The notes beneath the pieces were generated by a model. It was not told where the DNA came from. It made no database searches and saw only the letters and a list, made by a program, of their open reading frames with translations. From Pseudomonas sp. UFMG81 (lineage in GTDB: Bacteria; Pseudomonadota; Gammaproteobacteria; Pseudomonadales; Pseudomonadaceae): 64,000 nt of DNA. Position 1 is the first letter of the stretch; every line of letters starts with the position of its first letter. The stretch is from NCBI RefSeq assembly GCF_015354575.1, contig NZ_JACAFQ010000015.1:1-64000 (forward strand), given 5' to 3'. Positions 9,511-17,930 of the stretch are shown piece by piece. Both the position numbers and the translations under genes were made by a program.

Positions 9511-9516
9511 TATACT
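9511..9516 (+). promoter_or_regulatory. -10 box upstream of the cold-shock gene
   Basis: TATACT, one base from the sigma-70 consensus, lies 101 bases ahead of the cold-shock start codon in an otherwise AT-rich stretch. No good -35 element is visible at the right spacing. If used, the mRNA would carry a leader of about 95 bases. Confidence 0.45.
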
Positions 9517-9522
9517 CGGCCT

Positions 9523-9551
9523 GCCGCTTGCTTAATATTTCGTCAAGCGGC
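9523..9551 (+). promoter_or_regulatory. leader hairpin ahead of the cold-shock gene
   Basis: GCCGCTTG (9523-9530) pairs perfectly with CAAGCGGC (9544-9551) around a 13-base AT-rich loop. It lies right at the predicted 5' end of the cold-shock mRNA. Structured leaders control many csp mRNAs, so a role in stability or temperature response is possible but unproven. Confidence 0.4.
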
Positions 9552-9617
9552 GTCGGCACGGGCAGTGAGCCCGCGTCAGCAAGGCGATCTTCAAAATAAA
9601 AATCCGGAGTAGTTCAG

Positions 9618-9827
9618 ATGTCGTCTCGTGAGACTGGGAATGTGAAGTGGTTCAACGATGCCAAGGGTTATGGCTTCATTCAGCGCGAAGGTGGTGCGGA
9701 TGTGTTCGTCCACTATCGGGCTATCCGCGGTGAGGGGCATCGTACCCTGGTCGAAGGGCAGCAGGTGGAATACGCGCTCGTGCAGGGCCAGAAAGGCCTG
9801 CAGGCCGAGGATGTAGTCGGGCTCTGA
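9618..9827 (+). CDS. cold-shock-domain protein, CspA family
   Basis: A 69-residue single cold-shock domain that binds single-stranded RNA or DNA. RNP1 (KGYGFIQ, residues 16-22) and RNP2 (VFVHY, 29-33) are intact, as is the start [12 protein letters not shown]. The C-terminal KGLQAEDV replaces the usual KGPQAENV. A good ribosome-binding site (CCGGAGTAG) is placed 7 bases before ATG. Whether it is cold-induced cannot be told from the protein; the leader structure and strong -10 box suggest regulated expression. Confidence 0.93.
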   Translation: MSSRETGNVKWFNDAKGYGFIQREGGADVFVHYRAIRGEGHRTLVEGQQVEYALVQGQKGLQAEDVVGL

Positions 9828-9847
9828 GCCTTGCGCTACACGCTCAA

Positions 9848-9875
9848 GCTGCAAGTTGACCGTGGAACTTGCAGC
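9848..9875. terminator. hairpin between convergent genes
   Basis: GCTGCAAGTT (9848-9857) pairs with AACTTGCAGC (9866-9875) across an 8-base loop. It lies between the cold-shock gene and the convergent gene at 9892. There is no T-run on the plus side, so it may be a weak or factor-assisted stop. Confidence 0.5.
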
Positions 9876-9891
9876 CTGATGCGAATAGCGT

Positions 9892-10269
9892 TCAGCTGGT
9901 GCGCCAGGTGATTTCTTCTTCACCGTCGGCGCTGATGCGGATCCAGCGATCGGCATCTTCTTCACCATCTTCTTCAGCCCAGCTACCGGGCGCGCAACGC
10001 ACTTCGACATTCAGTGCGGCGAATGCCGCGCGGGCGCAGGCAATGTCATCGGCCCAGGGGGTCTGGTCGCTTTCCAGGTACAGGCTGTTCCATTTCCCCA
10101 CAGCTTTCGGTAACCAGGTGACCGGAATGTTACCGGCCGTGCACTTGAAGGTCTGGCCTTTCTGCTTCCATTCGCTGCACGGGCCCAGGGCCTGGGCAAG
10201 CCAGTCGGCGATCTGCTTGTGATCGACGTCGGCGTCCTTCAGATAAATCTCGATATCGGGTTGGCGCAT
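9892..10269 (-). CDS. conserved hypothetical acidic protein
   Basis: A 125-residue protein that I do not recognise from a named family. It has no signal peptide or membrane segment. It is rich in Trp and acidic residues, with an acidic run near residues 100-107 (EEDGEEDAD). Three cysteines (C31, C43, C78) and the CTAGNIPVTWLPKAVGKW block could be structural. It is read in the same direction as rlmA, 20 bases downstream, so it may be the last gene of a dapE-rlmA transcript. Coding bias matches its neighbours. Confidence 0.75.
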   Translation of the reverse strand: MRQPDIEIYLKDADVDHKQIADWLAQALGPCSEWKQKGQTFKCTAGNIPVTWLPKAVGKWNSLYLESDQTPWADDIACARAAFAALNVEVRCAPGSWAEEDGEEDADRWIRISADGEEEITWRTS

Positions 10270-10289
10270 TGGGGGGCTCCTGAGTGTGC

Positions 10290-11102
10290 TCAGTCTTGGC
10301 GCACGAAATAGTCATAACGCATGGAAACCGTGACCTCGAACGGCTCGGGCTGGTCGATCACCTGGGCGCGCTTTTCGGCGCTGGCGCGCCAGCCGTGCGG
10401 GGTCATGGCCAGCAGGTTGGCACGGGCCTTGGGCTGCGCCAGGCTCAAGCGAAACTCGAGCACTTCGCCATGGGCGTGGGCCATGCCCTCGGGCACCAGG
10501 GCCAGGTGCTTGTCGTCGGCATAGGGGCGCACTTCATCGTAGAGCACCTCGCGCAGTTCCATCAGGTGGCCGCTGGTCGGGCCGACCCGCATCAGGCCGC
10601 CGCCGGGCGCCAGCAAGCGCTTGGCCTCGGCCCAGTCGAGCGGGCTGAACACGCTGGCGATAAAGCCGCAGCTGGCGTCGGCCATGGGCACGCGGGCCAT
10701 GCTGGCGACCATCCAGGTCACTTGCGGGGCGCGGCGGCAGGCGCGTTTGACCGCTTCGCGGGAGATGTCCAGGGCGTAGCCGTCGGCCGCCGGCAGCGCC
10801 TGGGCGATCTGTGCGGTGTAATAACCCTCGCCGCAGCCGATGTCCAGCCAGGTGCCGGGGGCACGTTCGGCGGCCAGTTCAGCCAGGCGACGCGCCACAG
10901 GGGCGTAGTGGCCGGCGTCGAGGAAGTCACGGCGGGCTTCGACCATGGCTTGGTTGTCACCTGGGTCACGGCTGTTCTTGTGCTGCACCGGCAGCAGGTT
11001 CAGGTAGCCCTGGCGGGCACGGTCGAAACGGTGGCCGGCGGGGCAGGCCACACCGTTGTCGAGCCGCGCCAGCGGCGCCTGGCAGAGTGGGCAGGCGAGC
11101 AT
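10290..11102 (-). CDS. rlmA: 23S rRNA (guanine-N1)-methyltransferase RlmA
   Basis: A 270-residue SAM-dependent enzyme that methylates G745-type positions of 23S rRNA helix 35. The N-terminal zinc site is visible as C4-x2-C7 and C20-x3-H24. The SAM motif is LDIGCGEGYY (86-95), and the later block ASVFSPLDWAE is typical of RlmA. The start at 11102 overlaps the dapE stop by one base (TGATG), indicating translational coupling. A longer N-terminus reading into dapE is rejected because the zinc motif begins right after this ATG. Confidence 0.93.
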   Translation of the reverse strand: MLACPLCQAPLARLDNGVACPAGHRFDRARQGYLNLLPVQHKNSRDPGDNQAMVEARRDFLDAGHYAPVARRLAELAAERAPGTWLDIGCGEGYYTAQIAQALPAADGYALDISREAVKRACRRAPQVTWMVASMARVPMADASCGFIASVFSPLDWAEAKRLLAPGGGLMRVGPTSGHLMELREVLYDEVRPYADDKHLALVPEGMAHAHGEVLEFRLSLAQPKARANLLAMTPHGWRASAEKRAQVIDQPEPFEVTVSMRYDYFVRQD

Positions 11103-12253
11103 CAGGCGAGCAACCGCACCAGGGTCTGGTAGTAGATCTCGGTCAGGAGCTCGAGGTCGCTGGCCAGGATGCGCTCGTCCACCTGGTGGATGGTGGCGTT
11201 GACCGGGCCGAGCTCGACCACCTGCGTGCCCATGGTGGCGATGAAGCGGCCGTCGGAGGTGCCGCCGCTGGTCGACGGTTGGGTTTCGCGGCCGGTGACG
11301 GCCTTGATGCTCGACGACACCGCGTCGAGCAACTCGCCCGGCTCGGTGAGGAACGGCAGGCCCGACAGCGCCCAGTCGATCGACCACTCCAACTGGTGCT
11401 TGTCGAGGATCGCCGCGACGCGCTGCTGCAAGCCTTCGACGGTCGACTCGGTGGAGAAACGGAAGTTGAACAGGGCCGTCAGGTCACCGGGGACCACGTT
11501 GGTGGCGCCGGTACCGGAATTGAGGTTGGAGATCTGGAAGCTGGTCGGCGGGAAGAACGCGTTGCCTTCGTCCCAATGCTCGGCAGCCAATTCAGCCAGG
11601 GCCGGGGCGGCCAGGTGGATCGGGTTGCGCGCCAGGTGCGGGTAGGCCACGTGGCCCTGCTTGCCGCGCACGGTCAGCTTGGCGCCGAGCGAACCACGGC
11701 GGCCATTCTTGACCACGTCACCGAGCAGGGTGGTGCTCGACGGTTCGCCGACGATGCACCAGTCCAGGCGCTCGTTGCGGGCCTTGAGCAGCTCGACCAC
11801 GGCCTTGGTGCCATGGTGGGCCGGGCCTTCCTCGTCGCTGGTGATCAGGAAGGCGACCTTGCCGCGGTGGTTGGGGTAGTCCTGCACGAAACGCTCGCAG
11901 GCCACCACCATCGACGCCAGGCTGCCTTTCATGTCGGCGGCGCCACGGCCGCAGAGCATGCCGTCCTGGTCGATCAGCGCTTCGAACGGCTCGTGCTGCC
12001 ATTGCTGCACCGGGCCGGTGGGGACCACGTCGGTGTGGCCGGCGAAGCACAGCACCGGGCCATCCTGGGTGCCGTGGGTGGCCCAGAAGTTGTCGACGTC
12101 TTCGAAACGCAGCGGTTCGAGCTGGAAGCCGACGGCGCCCAGGCGGTTCATCATTTGTGCCTGGCAGTCGGCATCGACCGGGGTGACCGACGGGCGGCGG
12201 ATCAGGTCGCAGGCCAGTTGCAGGGTAGGCGAAAGCTCGGCTGGGGCCGTCAT
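11102..12253 (-). CDS. dapE: succinyl-diaminopimelate desuccinylase
   Basis: 383 residues. It hydrolyses N-succinyl-LL-2,6-diaminopimelate to LL-DAP and succinate for lysine and peptidoglycan synthesis. The M20-family two-metal ligands are present: H73 and D75 ([10 protein letters not shown]), D107 ([10 protein letters not shown]) and E141-E142 (TSDEEGPA), where E141 is the general base. I choose the ATG at 12253 (MTAPAELSP); eight extra codons are possible upstream. DapD and DapC, the two preceding steps, are encoded 6-12 kb away. Confidence 0.95.
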   Translation of the reverse strand: MTAPAELSPTLQLACDLIRRPSVTPVDADCQAQMMNRLGAVGFQLEPLRFEDVDNFWATHGTQDGPVLCFAGHTDVVPTGPVQQWQHEPFEALIDQDGMLCGRGAADMKGSLASMVVACERFVQDYPNHRGKVAFLITSDEEGPAHHGTKAVVELLKARNERLDWCIVGEPSSTTLLGDVVKNGRRGSLGAKLTVRGKQGHVAYPHLARNPIHLAAPALAELAAEHWDEGNAFFPPTSFQISNLNSGTGATNVVPGDLTALFNFRFSTESTVEGLQQRVAAILDKHQLEWSIDWALSGLPFLTEPGELLDAVSSSIKAVTGRETQPSTSGGTSDGRFIATMGTQVVELGPVNATIHQVDERILASDLELLTEIYYQTLVRLLA

Positions 12254-12357
12254 TGAAGGACTCCGGGGGCAAGGCAAGGCGGGAAAATCTTAGGGGCGTT
12301 ATCTTATATCAAATGTTTTCGGCGGGCACGGGCCATTGGGGCCGCGTCGCGCCCCTT

Positions 12358-12421
12358 TCGCGACACAAGGCCGCTCCTACAGGAGACCGCATGTTCTTGT
12401 AGGAGCGGCCTTGCGTCGCGA
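12358..12421. repeat. REP pair (CGACACAAGGCCG type)
   Basis: Arms 12358-12381 and 12398-12421 are reverse complements with one mismatch and a 16-base loop; each carries the TGTAGGAGCGGCC REP core. The pair lies between the ndvB-like gene (downstream side) and the dapE promoter region, both on the minus strand. Confidence 0.85.
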
Positions 12422-12448
12422 TGGGCTGCGTAGCAGCCCCCGGCGATC

Positions 12449-15040
12449 TCAAGCCTGCTGCACCTCGGCAGCCTTCTGCGCAGGCTTTGGCAACGACGAC
12501 AGCAACGCCATCACCAACGCCGCCACATAGGGCAACGATTGCACCAGCAGCATCGCCACCCAGAACTTCATGTCCGAACTCGGCAGCCCCTGCACCAGGT
12601 AGATGCCCAGCGCCGCTCCCCACAGCAGCAGCATGATGAACAACTCCTCGCGCGCTTCGGCGAGCGCCACCAGCAGGCCATGGCTATCGGCATTCTTCGG
12701 GGTGCGGAAAAACGGCATGCTGCTGGTGAAGAAGCCGTACAGCACCGCCTTGGCGATGGTATGTGACAGCGCCAAGCCTGCCAGCGCGGCGGCGAAGGCG
12801 TCTTTCAGGTTTACGCCCACCGCGCGGCGATAGAGGAACAGGATCTTGCCGACCTTGAAGAAGAACAGCGCCAGGGGCGGGATGGCGAACATCATCAGCG
12901 GCGGGTCGACCCGGTGCGGCACGATGATCATCGCCGCCGACCACAGCAGCGCGCCGACGGTGAAGAAGATGTTCATGCCGTCGGCGATCCACGGCAGCCA
13001 TCCGGCCAGGAAGTGGTAGCGCTGGCCACGCGTCAGTTCGCTGCCCTTGCCGCGCAGCAGGGCGCCGGCGTGGTGCTTGATGATCTGGATGGCGCCATAG
13101 GCCCAGCGGAAACGTTGCTTCTTGAAGTCGATGAAGGTGTCAGGCATCAGGCCCTTGCCGTAGCTGTTGTGGGCATAGGCGGCCGACAGGCCCTTCTCGA
13201 ACACCCGCAGGCCCAGCTCGGCGTCCTCGCAGATGCACCATTCGGCCCAGCCCAGCTCTTCGAGCACGCTGCGCCTTGTCATGGTCATGGTGCCGTGCTG
13301 GATGATCGCGTCGCGGTCGTTGCGGGTGACCATGCCGATGTGGAAGAAGCCCTTGTACTCGCTGTAGCACAGCTTCTTGAAAGTGCTTTCATGCTGGTCG
13401 CGGTAGTCCTGTGGCGACTGCACCACGGCGATCTTCGGGTCAGCGAAGTGCGGCACCATGTGCTTGAGCCAGTTGCGGTCGACGCAGTAGTCCGAGTCGA
13501 TCACCGCGATCACTTCGGCGTCCTTGGCGGTGTGCGGGATCAGGTAGTTCAGCGCACCGCCCTTGAAGCCCGCCAGAGGGGCGACATGGAAGAAGCGGAA
13601 GCGCTCACCGAGCTTCTCGCAGTGGGCCTTGAGCGGCTCCCACACCGCCGGGTCCTTGGTGTTGTTGTCGATCACCAGCACTTCATAGTCGGGGTAGTCC
13701 AGCGCGGCGAGGGCGTCGAGGGTCTGCTTCACCATCTCCGGCGGCTCGTTGTAGCACGGCACGTGCACCGAGACTTTCGGCCGGTAGGCGCTGTCGCCCT
13801 GCACCGGCAGGAATTCGCGGCGGCGCTTGTTGATCCACACCGCTTCGGCCAGTTCGTGGGCCTCGGTCATCAACACGATGAACACGCCCACGGCACCCAA
13901 CGCCAGCAGTACACCCACCGTCAGGCTGAACCAGGTGCTGTACTGCTGGCTGTAGTCATAGGCAATCCACACCAGCACCGAGCCGCCGAGGAAGGTGATG
14001 AAGGTGAGGAAGGTGCGCCCACGTTGGCGCAGGGCCGAGCCGTCGATCAACAGCACCGTCAGGGCGATCATCGCCAGTACCACCGAGGCCACGGCCAGGG
14101 CGCGCCATTGCGGGATCGCCACGATCGGGCCTTCGAAGTTGAACTTCTGCTGGCGCTCGGCGTTGTACACACCCCAGTAGGCGCCCACCGAGCCTTCGTC
14201 GCTGGCCTTCCACGGCTGGTCGTAGGCTTCGATGACGAAGTAGTTGTAGCCGCGACGGTTGAGGGTGTTGACCAGGGTGCGCAGGTAGATCGCCTGGTCG
14301 GCCTGGGTGGCGTCGGCGCCGCCGCGCATGCGGCCGTTGCTCGGCCAGCCGACTTCGGAGAGCAGCAGCGGCTTGCGTGGGAACTGCTTGCGCAGCTCGC
14401 GGGCGCGGTCCAGGACGAACTGAACCGAGTCCTGCATCGGCACGAACTCCCAGTACGGCAGGATGTGCGCGGCGATCAGGTCGACGTGCTTGGCCAGCTC
14501 GGGATGTTCCTTCCAGATATGCCACTGTTCGCTGGTGGTCACCGGCACCTTCACCGCGGCGCGTACCCGGTCGAGGTAGCCGATCAATTGTTCGCTGGTG
14601 ACCTCTTCGCGGAACAGCGCTTCGTTGCCGAGCACCACCCGCACCACGCTGCGCGAGGTGTTGGCCAGGCCGATGGCCTTTTCGATCTCGCGCTCGTTGC
14701 GCGCAAGGTCGTTGCTGATCCAGATCCCCAGGGTGACGCGCAGGCCCAGTTCTTCGGCCAGGCGCGGGACCTCGGCCTGGGTGCCTTCGACGGTGTAGAT
14801 GCGGATGTTGTCGGTCAGCTGGTTGAGCTGTTCGAGGTCCTGGCGGATTTCGTCTTCGCTGGGGTATTGACCCTTCTGCGGGCTCTGCCCGAGGCGGAAC
14901 GGCGAGTAGGAAAAACCGGAGATCTGTTCCGGCCAGGCCGGTGCGGACACCGGGCGGTTGATCAGGGCCCAGAACCCGGTGAACAGGGCGGCGATGGCCA
15001 GGACCACCACCAGGTTGAGACCAAATTTGCGTGATGACAT
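12449..15040 (-). CDS. ndvB: NdvB-like beta-glucan synthase (GH17-like domain plus GT2)
   Basis: An 863-residue membrane protein resembling Pseudomonas NdvB, which makes cyclic or periplasmic beta-(1,3)-glucans tied to biofilm drug tolerance. Residues 35-310 form a GH17-like domain with both expected acids: E140 in VLGNEAL and E229 in LLSEVGWPS. Helices at about 314-333, 346-362 and 370-392 precede a GT2 domain (425-650) with DSD (515-517), ED (605-606) and QRFRW (642-646). Further helices follow. The glucan-remodelling and polymerising parts are therefore on one chain. It is divergent from tcdA. Confidence 0.88.
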   Translation of the reverse strand: MSSRKFGLNLVVVLAIAALFTGFWALINRPVSAPAWPEQISGFSYSPFRLGQSPQKGQYPSEDEIRQDLEQLNQLTDNIRIYTVEGTQAEVPRLAEELGLRVTLGIWISNDLARNEREIEKAIGLANTSRSVVRVVLGNEALFREEVTSEQLIGYLDRVRAAVKVPVTTSEQWHIWKEHPELAKHVDLIAAHILPYWEFVPMQDSVQFVLDRARELRKQFPRKPLLLSEVGWPSNGRMRGGADATQADQAIYLRTLVNTLNRRGYNYFVIEAYDQPWKASDEGSVGAYWGVYNAERQQKFNFEGPIVAIPQWRALAVASVVLAMIALTVLLIDGSALRQRGRTFLTFITFLGGSVLVWIAYDYSQQYSTWFSLTVGVLLALGAVGVFIVLMTEAHELAEAVWINKRRREFLPVQGDSAYRPKVSVHVPCYNEPPEMVKQTLDALAALDYPDYEVLVIDNNTKDPAVWEPLKAHCEKLGERFRFFHVAPLAGFKGGALNYLIPHTAKDAEVIAVIDSDYCVDRNWLKHMVPHFADPKIAVVQSPQDYRDQHESTFKKLCYSEYKGFFHIGMVTRNDRDAIIQHGTMTMTRRSVLEELGWAEWCICEDAELGLRVFEKGLSAAYAHNSYGKGLMPDTFIDFKKQRFRWAYGAIQIIKHHAGALLRGKGSELTRGQRYHFLAGWLPWIADGMNIFFTVGALLWSAAMIIVPHRVDPPLMMFAIPPLALFFFKVGKILFLYRRAVGVNLKDAFAAALAGLALSHTIAKAVLYGFFTSSMPFFRTPKNADSHGLLVALAEAREELFIMLLLWGAALGIYLVQGLPSSDMKFWVAMLLVQSLPYVAALVMALLSSLPKPAQKAAEVQQA

Positions 15041-15242
15041 GGGCGTTGGCGGTTCCGAAGAGAGGCGCGGGTGGCGAACTGTGGGTCCTACACTGCCTGA
15101 GATGGCGGTGCGTTGGATTTTCGCCAGGGAGTGAAGTTCTGTTCCCGTTCGGTTGTCGGTCAGATCATTCTGCGTGACAGGACATTAAAGCAGGCTTGGC
15201 AGGGCAGTTTCCAACGCCGGCCCAGATACTTGCCGCTTGGCA

Positions 15243-15248
15243 TATAAT
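15243..15248 (+). promoter_or_regulatory. -10 box of tcdA
   Basis: A perfect TATAAT lies 27 bases upstream of the tcdA start codon. The matching -35 region is poor. A ribosome-binding site, GAGGTA (15265-15270), follows at the right distance from ATG 15276, which supports a short leader. Confidence 0.55.
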
Positions 15249-15275
15249 GCGCGCCGAATTTTTCGAGGTAGCAAC

Positions 15276-16085
15276 ATGAGCACAGAAGACCCACGCTTCG
15301 CCGGCGTTGCCCGGCTTTACGGCGACGACGGCCTGCAACGCCTGCGCGATGCCCATGTGGCCATCGTCGGCATTGGCGGGGTGGGCTCGTGGGCGGCCGA
15401 GGCGCTGGCCCGCAGTGGCGTGGGCGAGATCACCCTGTTCGACCTGGACGATGTCTGCGTCAGCAACACCAACCGCCAGGCCCATGCGCTGGAAGGCCAG
15501 GTGGGGCGCCCCAAGGTCGAGGTGATGGCCGAGCGCCTGCGCGCGATCAATCCAGCCTGCACGGTGCATGCGGTGGCCGACTTCGTCACCCGCGACACCA
15601 TGGCCGAGTACATCACCGAGCAGCTGGACTGCGTGATCGACTGCATCGACAGCGTGATGGCCAAGGCCGCGCTGATCGCCTGGTGCAAGCGGCGCAAGAT
15701 CGCCATCATCACCACCGGTGGCGCGGGTGGGCAGATCGACCCGACGCAGATCCAGATCGCCGACCTCAACAAGACCTTCAACGACCCGCTGGCCTCGCGG
15801 GTGCGCTCGACCCTGCGCCGGGACTACAACTTCTCGCGTAATACCAGCCGTAATTACCAGGTGCCGTGCGTGTTCTCCAGCGAACAGCTGCGTTACCCCA
15901 AGGGCGATGGCAGCGTGTGCCTGCAGAAGAGCTTCGTGGGGGAGGGCGTGCGCCTGGACTGCTCGGGCGGGTTCGGGGCGGTGATGATGGTTACCGCCAC
16001 ATTCGGCATGGTGGCGGCGAGCAAGGCGGTGGAGAAACTGGTGGCCGGCGCGCGGCGGCCGTCGGAGCGGGTCAAGGCCGAGTAA
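15276..16085 (+). CDS. tcdA: tRNA cyclic t6A37 synthase (TcdA/CsdL)
   Basis: 269 residues, E1-like ATP-dependent enzyme that dehydrates t6A37 in ANN-decoding tRNAs to the cyclic form. The nucleotide-binding motif VGIGGVGSWAAEAL lies at residues 31-44, and the family's CIDSVMAKAAL follows. The start at 15276 is set by GAGGTA; 13 extra upstream codons would cross the -10 box. It converges with csdE-csdA, its known functional partners in E. coli, where CsdA/CsdE feed persulfide to the system. Confidence 0.93.
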   Translation: MSTEDPRFAGVARLYGDDGLQRLRDAHVAIVGIGGVGSWAAEALARSGVGEITLFDLDDVCVSNTNRQAHALEGQVGRPKVEVMAERLRAINPACTVHAVADFVTRDTMAEYITEQLDCVIDCIDSVMAKAALIAWCKRRKIAIITTGGAGGQIDPTQIQIADLNKTFNDPLASRVRSTLRRDYNFSRNTSRNYQVPCVFSSEQLRYPKGDGSVCLQKSFVGEGVRLDCSGGFGAVMMVTATFGMVAASKAVEKLVAGARRPSERVKAE

Positions 16086-16086
16086 G

Positions 16087-16166
16087 CCATCGCGGGGCAA
16101 ACCCGCTCCCACACCCCCTCGCAAAGGGGGCATGAACATCGTGGGAGCGGGCTTGCCCCGCGATGG
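16087..16166. repeat. REP pair (GCGGGGCAAGCCCGC type)
   Basis: Arms 16087-16112 and 16141-16166 are reverse complements with one mismatch. They sit exactly between the convergent tcdA and csdE stops (16085 and 16169), with only 1-2 bases left over, so the element likely ends both transcripts. Confidence 0.9.
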
Positions 16167-16168
16167 GA

Positions 16169-16579
16169 TCAGCGGCCATTGGCTAGATCAGCCATTCGCC
16201 GCAATACGGCATGCAGCCCATTGCTGCGCGACGGTGACAACTGCCGCTCCAACCCGAGCTGGGTGAACCAGCCATTGAGGTCCATGGTTGCCAGCTCAGT
16301 GCTGGAAAGCCCTTGCACCCTGACCAGCAAAAGCGCCAGCAACCCGCGCAACAGCCGCGCATCGCTGCTGGCCTTGAACCGCCACTGCCCGTTCTCTTGA
16401 GTGGCCACCAGCCACACCATGCTCTCGCAGCCATGCACCCGGTTGACCTCGGTCTTTTCGCTGTCGTCCAGCGGTGCAAGACGGTCGCCCCATTGCATCA
16501 GCAGGCGCGCCCGCTGTTCCCAGCCCCGGGCCTGCTCGAAGCTTTCCAATGCCTGGCTTGCTTGCGTGCAAAGGCTCAT
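16169..16579 (-). CDS. csdE: SufE/CsdE-type sulfur acceptor
   Basis: A 136-residue SufE-fold protein that accepts persulfide sulfur from a cysteine desulfurase. The active cysteine is C51 in VHGCESMVWL. The first codons overlap the end of csdA by four bases (ATGA), matching the desulfurase/acceptor pairing. The genomic link to tcdA favours CsdE over SufE of a suf operon, since no other suf genes are present. Confidence 0.9.
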   Translation of the reverse strand: MSLCTQASQALESFEQARGWEQRARLLMQWGDRLAPLDDSEKTEVNRVHGCESMVWLVATQENGQWRFKASSDARLLRGLLALLLVRVQGLSSTELATMDLNGWFTQLGLERQLSPSRSNGLHAVLRRMADLANGR

Positions 16580-17781
16580 CGCAGCAACTCCAGGCCCTGG
16601 TCCATTGCCTCGAAGAAGCGCTGCAGGTCATCGCTGTCGGTGTACAGCCCGAGTGACACGCGGATCGCCCCCTCCAGCCCAAGCCCCTTGAGCAGTGGCA
16701 TGGCGCAATGGTGGCCGGCGCGCACGGCGATGCCCTGCTCGGTCAGCAGGTGGGCGATATCGGCGTTGTGCACACCGTCGATGACGAAGCTGGCCAGCGC
16801 CGCCTGGGGCGAGCCCAGCACGCGGATACCCTCGCGGTCGGCCAGGCCACGCAGCAATTGCTGGTGCAGGCTGGTTTCATGACTGGCGACGGCACCGGCA
16901 TCGAGACTGGCCAGGTAATCCAGGGTCGCGCCCAGGCCGATCACGCCGGCGATGGGCGGGGTGCCGGCTTCGAAGCCCAGGGGGGCCGGGCGGAAGCTGG
17001 CGCTGTGGTAGTCGGCCAACTGCACCATCTCGCCGCCAAACTGCCAGTGGCGCAACAGCTCCAGCGCCTGGGTGCGGCCGTACAGCACACCGACGCCTTC
17101 CGGGCCATAGAGCTTGTGGCTGGAAAACACGTAGAAATCACAGCCCAGTTGCTGCACGTCATGACGGCCGTGGACCACGCCCTGGGCACCGTCGACCACG
17201 GTCAGCGCGCCTTGGGCGTGGGCATGGGCGAGCAGGGGCGCCAATGGCTGCCAGGTGCCGAGCACGTTGGACAGCTGGCTGATGGCGAGCAGGCGGGTGC
17301 GTGGGCCGATCAGTTGCAGGGCCTGTTCCAGGTCGACCACGCCATGCTCGTTCACCGGCAGTACCACCAGGCGCAGCTTGCGACGATGGACCAGCTGCTG
17401 CCAGGGCAGCAGGTTGGCATGGTGCTCCAGGGCGCTGACGGCGATCTCGTCACCGGCTTCGAAACGGTGTTCCAGGCCGTAGGCCAGCAGGTTCAGCGCC
17501 GAGGTGGCGCCGTGGGTGAAGATGATCTGCCGTGAATCGGCGGCGTTGAGCCAGGCGGCGGCCTTGTCGCGCGAGGCTTCGAAAGCCTGGGTCGCGAGGG
17601 CGCCTGGCAGGTGCTGGGCACGGTGCACGTTGGCCGCGCCGTGGCCGTAGTAGTGGCTCAGGGCGTCGAGCAGGGCCTGGGGTTTCTGCGTGGTGGCGGC
17701 GCTGTCCAGGTAGGTCTGGTGCTGCCGTTGCAGGGCGGCGATGGCGGGGAAGTCGGCACGCCAGGGAGAGGGCTGGAACAT
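16576..17781 (-). CDS. csdA: cysteine desulfurase, class II (CsdA/SufS type)
   Basis: 401 residues, PLP-dependent removal of sulfur from cysteine to give alanine and enzyme persulfide. The PLP lysine is K223 (SSHKLYGP) and the catalytic cysteine C359 lies in the short class II loop RAGHHCAMP. The N-terminus YLDSAATTQKP is typical. It overlaps csdE and faces tcdA, so this locus carries the whole CsdA-CsdE-CsdL set. dapD lies upstream on the same strand, with a REP-like segment between. Confidence 0.94.
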   Translation of the reverse strand: MFQPSPWRADFPAIAALQRQHQTYLDSAATTQKPQALLDALSHYYGHGAANVHRAQHLPGALATQAFEASRDKAAAWLNAADSRQIIFTHGATSALNLLAYGLEHRFEAGDEIAVSALEHHANLLPWQQLVHRRKLRLVVLPVNEHGVVDLEQALQLIGPRTRLLAISQLSNVLGTWQPLAPLLAHAHAQGALTVVDGAQGVVHGRHDVQQLGCDFYVFSSHKLYGPEGVGVLYGRTQALELLRHWQFGGEMVQLADYHSASFRPAPLGFEAGTPPIAGVIGLGATLDYLASLDAGAVASHETSLHQQLLRGLADREGIRVLGSPQAALASFVIDGVHNADIAHLLTEQGIAVRAGHHCAMPLLKGLGLEGAIRVSLGLYTDSDDLQRFFEAMDQGLELLR

Positions 17782-17880
17782 GTTCGCGGGGGCCTGGAAT
17801 GAAAAATCGGGGCTGACCTTGCGGCCAGCCCCGATCTTATCACTTCAACCCTGCCAAGGTCCGCAGGCCGCGGTGGTTGG

Positions 17881-17922
17881 CACCGGCTACGCCGGTGTTC
17901 GCCGGCAAGCCGGTCCTACGGA
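17881..17922. repeat. degenerate REP-like sequence with small hairpin
   Basis: A 7-bp dyad, CACCGGC-TAC-GCCGGTG (17881-17897), is followed by a single REP-type unit, TTCGCCGGCAAGCCGGTCCT, at 17899-17918. Unlike most loci in the window there is only one REP copy. It lies between dapD and csdA. Confidence 0.7.
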
Positions 17923-17930
17923 CGGGGGGC

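Noticed and set aside
10290..11387. Longer RlmA start inside dapE
   Set aside because: The extra 95 residues read as Arg/His-rich shadow of dapE; the zinc motif and the TGATG overlap fix the start at 11102.
16087..16166. REP hairpins as independent small RNA genes
   Set aside because: There is no promoter and no family match; their position at gene ends fits terminators better.
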